From NCBI GenBank assembly GCA_046199005.1, contig CP176050.1, forward strand, positions 4,397,160 to 4,461,159: 64,000 nucleotides of DNA, written 5' to 3'. Shown piece after piece: positions 1 through 12,000 of this stretch. The position numbers and the translations under genes are program-made. The notes under the pieces were generated by a model. It did no database searches and was not told the DNA's origin. It worked only from the letters and a program-made list of their open reading frames with translations. Source of the DNA: Ascidiimonas sp046199005 (GTDB lineage Bacteria; Bacteroidota; Bacteroidia; Flavobacteriales; Flavobacteriaceae). Positions within the stretch are counted from its first letter, which is position 1. Every line of letters begins with the position of its first letter.

Positions 1-3000
1 CGATTTTTGATCTACCACCAAAGGTCTCAACCAAAAAATATTCTGAATTTCAATCTTGTGATCATCAAGTTTTACTGGTAAGGATTCTTGTATTGCTGCT
101 CTTGCAATTTCAAGATAAGCAACGCCAGGTAACACAAATTTGTCTGCTACTTCATGATCTTTCAAAAAGAACTCTTTTCCTGAAAAGACCGACGAAAAGC
201 TTTGTTTACTTAGATTTGAAGTGTTTCGATGTAAGAGCGGATGGATCGTTAACGTTTCCTGCGCTGGTATCCCGTTATCTGATGTGTTGATTTGATAGTT
301 CTCTTCTGCTATCCAATAGGTATCTCTTGCAAACGGATAGGTAGGAAGATCTAGAATGACCGGTTTTTCTTTTTCATAGAATTTATTCCAATCCAGCTGC
401 ATTCCATTTACCCATAATAGAAGCAAATTGGTGAACTTCTTATTTGAAATCCAGGATTCAATCGTTTGTTGGAATTCTGTTTCTTTATTGAAAAAATTTA
501 GTGTCTTGTCAGAATGATTTTTATTTCCTTCATATAGACCATCGATATCATTCCTGTTATCGACATACTGACTAAGTTTTTCTTTCAGTTCTGAAATAGA
601 TTGAACAATGAAGCCTAATCTTTCATCCATCGCTTCCCGTCCTATCTGAAGCGTATATGCGATAGCATGTAAATCCAGCTCTTGACTTTGCAAGCCTGAT
701 TTTTCTTCTTCATGTCTTTCTATAAAATCAAGAAGATTCAATGCCTGCTCACGCAGTTGGCTCTTTGTTCTTGCAGATAAAGGTATAACCACATCTTTCT
801 CTGGAGCATTGTATCCTTTTTTGTTATCCGGGACGTATTCCTCCAAAATAATATGCGCATTGGAACCTCCTGCCCCAAAAGATGAAATTCCTGCAATTCG
901 AGGGTATTCTTTCTTTTCTCCTCTACTATTTTCAATTACAGGTCGTTTCCAAATCCCTGCTTCCTGTTGTAAAACAAAAGGTGTTTTTGTAAAATCGATA
1001 TTCGGATTCAATTCTTTAGCGTGAAGACTGGGAGCCAACGTTTGATGCTTCATTTGCAGAAGGATCTTCGTTACTCCTGCGATTCCTGCAGCAGCTTCCA
1101 GATGCCCTATATTTGATTTGGCAGAACCTAAGGCACAAAATTGAGTTTCCTGTGTGTCTTCTTCAAAAGCCTGCCGAAGTCCTGTTATCTCAATAGGGTC
1201 GCCTAAAGCAGTTCCAGTCCCATGGGCCTCTATATAACTTACTTTACGTGCATCAATGCCTGCTTTATCTAACGCAGAACGAACCAATGCTCCCTGAGCT
1301 TTGGGATTAGGAACAGTATAGCCGTTTGTTTTCCCTCCGTGATTCACACTGGTACTTCTGATGACTGCACGAATATGATCGTTATCTTCTATTGCTTTCG
1401 ACAAACGTTTGAGTAAAACAACACCGACACCTTCTCCAGGAACATATCCGTTTCCTCCTTTACCGAAACTTTTGCATCTTCCATCGGTCGATAACATTTG
1501 TTGCGCACATAAATGCACGAAGCCAGATGGATGGAGGTAAAGATTCACTCCTCCGGCAATTGCCATCTCGCATTCGTTCTGATACAAATGTTCACATGCC
1601 TCATGTATGGCGGTCAGCGAAGAAGAACACATTGTATCTATGGGCATACTTGGCCCGTTCAGGTTCAAAATATAAGAGACCCGGTTAGCTACCGAGCTGA
1701 AAGAAGTATGCGGATACATATGCTCTCCCTTCCTCCATAAATCGGGGCCATATAAGTCAAAACCTGTCTTTGTTATTCCTGCAAATACCCCTACATTACC
1801 TTTGTGTTGCATGGCAATACGTTCTCGTGTATACCCTGCATTTTCCAATAAGTGCCAACAGGATTGAAGAAAAACACGTTCCTGAGGATCCATACTTAGC
1901 GCCTCCCGTGGAGAAATATTAAAAAATAGGGGATCAAACTCACTAAAGCCTTCTAAAAAGCCTCCCCACTTGCTGTAACTCATGCCTTCGGCAACCGCTT
2001 CTTCTTTGTCTGGATGGAAAAACCCATCTAAAGACCAGCGATCTTCAGGTACTATACCTATGCAGTCTTTTCCAGACTTTAGATTCTCCCAGTATTGCTC
2101 CAAATCGTTAGCTTTCGGATACCTTCCACTTACACCGATGATCGCAATAGGGTCTTCCTTGTCATACTGAATTGTATTTGCTGTAGAAATGCGTGTTTTT
2201 CCCTTTTCAGACCTTAAAGAGACCAATTCAGAGAATTTCCCCTGATCGATAGTTTTTGAATTTATAGGCTTCCGAATAGTGATCGTTTCTTTATTAAGAC
2301 CTGTCCAGGCAGCACACTCAGCAGGGTAATCATTTACAAAATACCCAGCGAGTTCATTTAATGTTTGATACTCAAAAAACAGTGTTTTTGAAATCTGGCT
2401 AAAAATCCGCTCCAGTTTTTGATTCAAATGTGTGATCATGATAGAATCTATCCCGTAGCTTTCCAGTGGCTCTTCGGCATCTACTCTATTTGGGGATAGT
2501 TTGATCATCTCACCAAATAGTAATTTTAACTGATGTACCGTCTTTTCGTAAAGTACTTCTGTATTAATTTGATCTTGTTGTGGTTGTGGTTGGGATTTTT
2601 GTTCTGATATTTTTTTCTCAACCCGGATACCACGCATGTATTGTTTGATCATGTTAGGGTGTCCTTCGGCTACAACAACCTGAGACTCTCCTGAAGCCAA
2701 TCCCTGATAAAAGGCATTTATACCCGAAGTAGTTTCCATGGGGAGCATACCGGTGTTGGATTCAATCATTTCCAGTGTTGCACTATCAACATGCATTCCT
2801 CCATCATTCCATAGTGGCCAATCGATTGCGAGGGTTTTTCCGTGACGTTTCTGTTGTTTGAAAAGTTCATTTCGATACATTGCGAAAGCATCCATAAATG
2901 CATTTGCGGTTGCATAATCTCCTTGCCCAACATTCCCCATAGACCCGGCAATAGAAGAAAAAAGCACAAAGAAGTCTAAATCAAGAGATTTGGTAGCTTC

Positions 3001-6000
3001 GTCCAAATTGATAAGACCCTTGACTTTAGGAGTGAGTACCTGCTTGAATTCTTCTCCTGTTTTTTTAATGATATAATTATCCCTTAGGATCCCTGCACTG
3101 TGAAGTATCCCGTTTAGTTTGCCTAAATCATTTTGAATTTCCTGAACCAGCTCTTGAAGAGCAGTTAGATCTGAAACATCAATAGACTTATAGATTATTT
3201 TGGCTCCAAGATTTTCAAGTTCTTTTATTTGAGCGGTTTTCGATGCATTCAATTCCGAACGACCAGTAAGGATTAGGGTGACTACCTGATTTCTACTTGC
3301 AATTTCTCTGGCAAAGATCTTACCTAAACCTCCTGTACCTCCTGTGATCAGATAAACTCCATTTTCTTTCCAGGGAAGGTCGTTCACTTCGTGAGTCTTG
3401 GAGATTTCCTCAAATGCACGTACTAAACGCTTATCGTTTTCATACCTGACATAAGCATTTCCCGGATGCTGACGGTTCTTTTTAAGTATGCGCTCTAAAT
3501 CTGCCTGAGTTGTTTTTGTTTCAATGGCAATAATCTGCCCGGAGAGTTTAGGATTTTCTAATTCCATCGTCTTCAGCAGTCCCGATAATCCCGCAAAAAT
3601 TCTTTCGTCTCCTTCAGCTGGAATAATTATCTGAAATAAGGTATTCTGTCTTGTTTTATTATTTAGGGTTTGTTGAATTCCCGCCAATAATCCCAATGCA
3701 TAATCACTGTACTGACCCTCCAGAGTTGCGCTTTCTGACTCGAGAAAATGTATAGCATTTGTATTGAGTTTACTACTTTCTAAATGGTGTAGCTGCTTTA
3801 CTCCACATATGAATATATTCGTATTCATCTTTTCAGCTTCTCCATTCTCTAAGTCTGTGTTCTTTTCTTTCCAAGAAGGTTTGTAAAGTAAAGTTCTTTT
3901 TTTCTCGGATCGTTGTTCTTGAGATGCTTCCAGACCAAGAATAGACAATCCGTCAATTTTAACGCAAACCTTTCCAGATTCATCACAAAGTTCAATATCA
4001 AATTTTTGAGTAACATCTGTACCTGCAAGCGTCACCGATACCCACATAGTGCTGGTACAAGTTCCGGTAACAGTTAACTTATCTATTTTTGAAGGAAAAG
4101 AAGCTACTGCATCGTTATTGTCTAAAGATTTCCATTGCAATACCATACAAGATTGTATAGCTGCTTCTAACAGCGCAGGATTCACAATAAACTCAATATC
4201 GTTTGAGTGTAATGAAGTTAACTTCACGCTGGCAAGTGCCTGATTTGTCCCAATGTGAACTCTCTCAATGACATGAAAAGAAGTGCCATACTCTATTCCC
4301 GTCGACTTAAATCGATCGTAGCATTCCTCTCCTGTCAAAACCTCCTTTGTAAGCTTTTCTTGCAATTCTTCCAGATAGAGAAAGGACGTGTCTGCATCGG
4401 TACTAATATTGGCTTTTCCTTGATTGTATATCAAGACTTCTTCACTATCTACAGAATAAACTTCATAAGCTATTTTGCTACTTCCGGTAGTAAAAACATC
4501 AAGATGTAAATCTTTTGGGAAATTTTGTAATGCTTCCGGTCGTCCCCACACTACATCTTCTAATTCTATTGACAAGGAAGTCTTTTCTTCATTATCTGAA
4601 GATTTAGCAATAGCTGTTAAAGCCATCTCCAGGTATAAAGAACCTGCAAATATTGTTTCGTCTTTAAAACGATAGTTCTCCAGAAAAAATTCCTCTCCAC
4701 TGAATGTAGAACTAAAGCGTTGTCTTTCTAGTGTGGAAGTATTGCGATGTACTAAAGGATGTAATTTTTGAGATTCGGAAACCGTATCACGAGTGTTAAA
4801 ATTCACTTCGATCCAGTAATTCTCTTTGGCAAATGGATAAAGAGGTAAACTTATTCTCTGCGGCAAGCTTGCTTCCTCATAAAGAAGGGTCCAGTCCACA
4901 TCAACTCCTTTAATCCATAATTGGGCAAGACTTCTTGGCTCTTTTTCCCTTAATACAGTTTCTATATATGATTTTCCTGCACTCCCTTCGAGTAGAAAAT
5001 CCAGCTTATCTTTTTTGATATTACCCGTAAAAAGACCCTCATCTTTTCCTTCATGGTAAGAGGCTAATTTTGATTTTAACTCTGTTAGATCTTCTGCTAT
5101 AAAGGCTAACCGTTCCTCCATAGATTCACGACCTACCTGCAATGTATAGGCTACATCATGAAGTTTCAACTCTTGATTTCTTTCAAGATAACGATGTAGG
5201 TTTATCACCTGTTCTTCCAGTCGTTGTTTGTTTTTCGCAGATAAAACAACTATTGCAGGACCTGAGTTTTCATTCTTAGGTCTTTCAGGAGCAATATACT
5301 CTTCTATAACAATATGTGCATTTGAGCCTCCGGCTCCAAATGAAGAGATCCCGGCAATTCTTGGATATTCTTTCTCTTCCCCGTTATCGTATTTGACCAC
5401 GGGTCGTTTCCATGCCGCAATTTTTTGTTGTACAACGAACGGTGTTTTCTTGAAATCGATATTTGGGTTTAATTCTTCTGCATGAAGTGTTGGCACCAGG
5501 GTTTGATGCTTCATTTGAAGAAGAATCTTCGTCACTCCTGCTATTCCGGCTGCTGCTTCCAGATGACCAATATTGGATTTGGAAGAACCAATGGCACAAA
5601 ATTCGGTGTCCTTTGTATCTTGTTCAAATGCCTGACGTAATCCGGTGATCTCAATGGGATCTCCTAACGCTGTCCCGGTACCATGTGCTTCAATGAAGCT
5701 TACTGAACGAGCATCAACACCCGCTCTATCAAGTGCTGAACGAACCAACGCACCTTGCGCTTTCGGATTAGGAACGGTGTATCCATTGGTTTTTCCTCCA
5801 TGATTAACACTTGTCCCTTTGATGACTGCTCGAATCTCATCCTGATCTTCAATTGCCTTTGATAGCGGCTTTAACAAAACAACTCCCACGCCCTCTCCAG
5901 GTACAAAGCCATTACCTCCTGCGCCAAAGCTCTTACAAAGTCCGTCTGTAGATAACATTTGCAGACTGCTGAGATACTTGTAATCAGTAGGGTGCAGGTA

Positions 6001-9000
6001 TAGATTTACGCCTCCGGCGATCGCCATATCGCATTCATTACGACGTAGATGTTCGCAAGCTTCATGTATGGCCGTCAATGATGAGGAGCATTGCGTGTCA
6101 ACAGGCATGCTAGGTCCATTAAAGTTGAAAATATAAGACACGCGATTCGCCACTGAACAAAATGAAGTATGCGGGAACATTTGTTCATCCTGCTTTCTTA
6201 TTTCCGGACCAAATAAATCAAAAGCTGCTTTGGTGATCCCAGCAAACACTCCTATATTACCGTTATATTTCGAAGCAATACGCTCTCTTGTATAACCGGC
6301 GTCCTCTAACAAATGCCAGCAAGACTGAAGAAAAAGTCGTTCCTGAGGATCCATATTTAGCGCCTCGCGTGGTGAAATATTAAAAAATAAAGGATCAAAC
6401 TCGCTAAATCCTTCCAGAAAACCTCCCCATTTCCCATAGCTTTTACCTCGTGCAATAGCAGTCTCTTTATCTGACACATAAAAGTCTTCTAATGACCAGC
6501 GATCTTCGGGCACTACAGTAATACAATCTTTGCCCTCTTTTAGGTTTTCCCAGTATTTTTCAAGATTCTGAGCTTTAGGATAGCGACCCGTTACTCCAAT
6601 GATCGCAATGGGTTCCTGCGTTCTGTCTTCGCTTACATAGACTTCTCTTTTGGCGTTGGGAATTGACGATTTTATCGAAATCAACTCAGGAAATGCTTGA
6701 GTGGCGTCATGTCTATCAATCTTCTGAGTAGAAACTGAGATCTCTGGTGTTTCTTGAAGTCCTGCCCACTCAGCGCAAATATTAGGATATTCTGCAACGA
6801 AATAAGTCGTTAATTCTCCTAGTGTTTGGTATTCAAAAAATAGTGTTTTGGAGATCTCTCCAAATATCTGTTCCAGTTTTTGATTCAGTTGGGTTATTAA
6901 TATAGAGTCTATACCATAACTTTCTAAAGGCTCTTCTGCATCAATCTTTGCGGCCGAGAGCCTAATCATATCGCCAAACAGGGTCTTTAACTGCAGCAGG
7001 GTTTTGTCATAGAGAACCTCTGAATCCACCGTGGATTTTGCAGGCTTAGTTTCTTCCGATCTTATTTCAATCTTCGTACCGTATACAAATTCTTTGATAG
7101 GTGACGGATAACCCTCCATAACCATTACTTGAGGAGCTCCCAATGCCAGTGCATTATAGAACGCTTTTATACCGGAAGCTGTTTTCATAGCAACAGTACC
7201 CATGCTTTCTTCTATTAATTGTTGGGTAATGTCATCTGTCTTCATACCGCCTTCTTTCCAAAAAGGCCAGTTGATTGAGACGGTATTTCCGCTTCTTTCT
7301 GATTTCTCGTTAAGAGTTTGACGATAGCTCGCATAGGCATCCATGAATGCATTCGCTGTCGCATAATCAACCTGACCGGCACTACCTAAAGGTGCCGAAA
7401 TAGAAGAGAATAAAACAAAAAGATCCAGATCAACCTCTTTTGAAGCTTCATCCAGATTGATAGTTCCTTGAACTTTGGGAGCTAAAACAAGGTCAAACTC
7501 TTCCTGAGTTTTTCTAATGATGAAGTTATCCTGAATAATACCCGCGCCGTGTATAATGCCATTCAACGCCCCAAATTCTTCTTTGATATCTTTAATTAGT
7601 TGTGTAACTGCCTTCTTATCGCAGACATCTACTTTACGATAGCTTATGCTAGCACCCGCCTGTTCAAGCTCATTAATTTGAGATGTTTGAGATGCTCGAA
7701 GATTAGAGCGTCCTGTAAGAACGAGCTTAGCTTTTTTAGTTTTGTTTACGATCTCTTGTGCAAAAATGAGCCCCACTCCTCCGGCTCCACCAGTGATCAA
7801 ATACACACCTTCATCTTTCCAGGAAAAAGCTTTGCCTTGCCCATGATCTGTGATTTGCTGAAGAGACTCCACTAAACGCTTTTTCCCATCGTACCAAATG
7901 TGTTTATCAGATAAATGATTCGCATCTTCCTTGATTCGGGAATATATATCTGAAGCTTTGACTTCATTATCCACGACAATGACCTGTCCAAAAAACTTTG
8001 GATTTTCTAATGCCGTCGTTTTCAATAAAGAAGCCAATCCAGCTAAAACCTGATCGCCTCCTGTTGCAGATATAACAATCTGTAGAAGTGTTTTCTCTTT
8101 AGGTTTGTTGTTAAGAATTTGCTGCACTTCTTTAAATAGGCGCAATGCATAATCCTTGTAGCGATCCTCTAGTGATGACCGATCAGATTTAAAATAATAA
8201 TATTTGTCACCGGCAGGTTTAGCCTTTTTTAAATCTTCTATTTGATTTAAATCGAAGAAAAATACTGTTTTTTGAATCTTTTCAGAGGATGCTTCCGAAG
8301 GGTTTGTCAACTTTTCAGCCCATTTGGGCTCAAATAGTAAGGTCTCTACTTTTCCAGGCAAAGGTGTGTCAGTTTCTTCAATATTCTTGATAACCAAGCC
8401 TTTAATTCGGACACAAAGCTCTTCAGATTCATCAAAAAGATCGATATCCAATTTTCCTGATAGAGAATTAGAGGTTTCTGAAAATAAAACAGAAGCCCAC
8501 ATTTTCTCACTTCCACTTCTGAGTACTTCCAGACTATCTATCTTTAATGGAGCAAACGGTTTCAACGAAATGTTGGTGTCTTGAACATGCTGTTGCAACA
8601 TTCCGGAAGCTTGAATTACCGGCTCCAGAAAAATGGGGTGAACTATAAAAGTATCTTTCGTTTCCCAGATAGAAGACGGTAAAGTTAGTTGAGCCAACAA
8701 ACTATTATCTCCTAAATACAACTTTTCAATTGCTTGAAATGAAGGCCCATATTTAATTCCTGCAGCTTCAAAGTTTTTTTTGATTTCTTCAGCACTTAGT
8801 AGTTTATCCTGTAAGTCTGCTTGAAGAGTTTTAAAGTTGATTGAAACGTTTTCAGCTTTGACCGGATTTTGAAATATCTTGCCCTGATTAGTAATGACAA
8901 TATTGTCTTTAGCGTCTATTTCTGAAGAAGTAATTTCATAACTAATGCTTCCATGATCATCTTCAAACAATTCAATCGTTAATTCATAAGAATCGTTGTT

Positions 9001-12000
9001 CATCTTAAGAGGACGAGACCATACGATATTCTTAAATTCTAAAGTCTGATCATCCTTTAAAAAGGCTGTCTTAGATCGTTTAGCAGCCTGAAGTGCCATT
9101 TCCAGATATAGTGTTCCCGAAAAAGTATTTTCACCTTGAACAATGTAATCTTTTAGAAAAAATTCTTCTCCGTTAAAAGTCGAACTAAAACGCTGTGCGT
9201 CGAGAGTAGAGGTATTATTATGAAGTAGTGGATGTATCTTTTTTGCCTGTTCTATAGAAGACTCATCTTCAGAAGGAATATGTATCCAGTATCTTTCTTT
9301 AGCAAATGGATAAGTGGGTAAGCTGATTTTGTTAGGTAATGCGGTTTCGCAATACAGCATTTTCCAATCGATATCTACACCTTTAACCCATAGTTGCGCC
9401 AGTCTTTTTGGCTTTCTGTCCTGAAGGACTTTCTCCATATAGAATTCACCAGCACTTCCTTCTAACAGAAAATCTAATTTGTCTTTTTTGATATTGCCAA
9501 CAAAAATACTTGTAGATCTTTCTTTTTGGTAGGCGATGAGTTGTGATTTTAACTCTTCTATATCCTTTGCTACAATTGCCAACCGCTCATTCATAGCTTC
9601 CCTTCCTATCTGCAAGGTGTAAGCGATATCATGAAGATTTAAATCTTCACTACGCTCCAGGTAATTCTGTAAGTTGACTACCTGTTCTTTAAGCCGATCT
9701 TTGTTTTGTGCGGATAGAAGAATTATCGCTGGTTCATCTATGCTGGAATCTTGACCTGCTACTTTAGGAGTCCCTATATACTCTTCTATAATAATATGTG
9801 CATTTGAACCGCCTGCTCCGAAAGAAGAAATTGCCGCACGTCGCGGATATTCCCGCTGCGACCCATCAGCCTTGGTGATCACTGGGCGTTTCCATGCTGT
9901 TTTCTCTTTTACAACGCGAAAGGGAGTCTGTTCAAAATTGATTTGTTCATTTAATTCTTCCGCATGTAAAGAAGGTGCCAGGCATTGATGCTGCATTTGT
10001 AATATGATCTTGGTGATTCCTGCCATGGCAGCACAAGATTCCAAATGACCGATATTAGACTTAATCGAACCAATGGAACAGTATTGTCTTTCTGCATTTT
10101 TGGTTTTTCCATGATCAAATGCCAGACTAAGACCTCTTAGCTCGATCGGGTCTCCCAGCTTTGTTCCTGTTCCGTGTGCTTCTACATAACTAACTGTTCT
10201 CGGATCTATGGCTGCTTTGTCTAGTGCTGACTTTATTAATTCAGCCTGTGCCTGCGGACTGGGAACTGTGAAGCCATTTGTTTTCCCGCCTGAATTCACC
10301 GCAGTCGATTTGATAACTGCGTAAATACGATCTCCATCTTCTTCTGCCTGTTGAAGCGGTTTAATAAGCATACTACCTATACCTTCTCCAAACAAAGTAC
10401 CATCTGCATCCTGACTAAAAGGTTTGCATTTTGTATCATGAGTAAGCATTTGCATCTGCGAATACTGCACCAGGCGACTTGGGTGCAAGATCAGATTGAC
10501 CCCTCCAACAATCGCCGTGCTACATTCACCTCTTTTGATACTTTCACATGCCAAATGCAATGCTGTTCCAGAGGAGGAACACGCAGTGTCTACAGCGATA
10601 CTAGGCCCATGCAAATCCAGCACATAAGAAACCCGATTGGGAATCTGATAATATTCAGCCATGCGATATTGGCTGTTTCCTTTAAGAGCGGCCTGAGTTT
10701 CGTAGAGATTGTAATCATTTGCAATTACCCCGACATAAACTCCGGTATTCTTATCAAGAACTTTTCGGGTATATCCTGCATCTTCAATAGTTCCCCATAC
10801 AGATTCAAGAAATAGTCTCTGTTGAGGATCCATCATCTCGGCTTCAAGAGGCGATATATTGAAGAAACCCGGATCAAATTTGTCGATATCCTCTAAAAAT
10901 CCTCCCGATTTATTATAGCTCTTGTCTTTCTTTTCTTCCGGATCGTAAAAACGGTCAACATCCCATCGATCTTGCGGTACTTCCACAATGCAATCATCTC
11001 CATTTGAGAGATGTTCCCAGAGGGCTGAAACATCGGGTGAGTCAGGGTATTTTCCATTAATTCCGATAATGGCAATGTCATAAGACTCTTTACCTTTACT
11101 CAAAAGCCGATTAGATATACCCTTAGTAAGTGGGTTATTTTGAGTCCCATCTTCGCTTTTGTTCTGAGTTTGTGAAACTTGTTTTTTTTCAGATTTTGTA
11201 TTCATTTCGTTTTCTGCATAGTACATCTCCCATAAGTAAGTTGTAATGCTTTGAATGCTTCGATGTTCGAACAGGAAAGTGGAAGGAAGATCAGGAAAAG
11301 AACGAATGAGGTTCACCATAATATTCACAATACTATACGAATCTATACCATACTGTTCCAGTTCCTCATCTACAGCGATTTCTTCGGCATCTATAGACAA
11401 CGCATTTGCAAATAAGCCAGAGATTCTTTTTTCGAGATCTTCTTCACTATTTATATCTCTATGATCCCACATTAAAGCATTTGCAATAACACCTGAAGAT
11501 GTGTTTTTGGAGATGGTTGCTGCTAAGATTTCATTGGTTAATGAGTCTTTAGCGATCGCTATAAGTTTCTCTTCCCATGACCGTTTTGACTTAAGCGAAG
11601 TTTCAGCGTTTTTCTGTTTTGTTGCAGCTGGTGCTTTTGTTTGTTTGGTATTTGTCTTAGTTTGTGGTTGAAACTGTGATTTTTGTAATGCCTCTAGTGT
11701 GAATTCAAAGGTCTTATTATCTTTTTTGATTCCTTCTTTCACCTTTCCCTTACTTTGCATTAAAAATTGAAATGCGGGCTCATTTTTGGCAGTTCTAAGA
11801 TAGGGTATGACCACACTTTTGGTCATTTTAGCATCTGCTTTCTCCCCTAGGTATCTAAGCATTCTGTGTTCTACTCCACGACCTAATACTCTACAACTTA
11901 AAAGAAAGGTATCTACTTCTAAAGTTTTATTTACAAACCTGTAGATCATTACACCTACCAGACCATAGTCGCCAAATCTATCTGTAACATGCACTGATAT

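Noticed and set aside
10351..10815. 154-codon open frame on the plus strand inside the giant PKS
   Set aside because: It is antisense to the conserved KS core, has no recognisable family and exists only because the KS coding frame leaves the opposite frame open.
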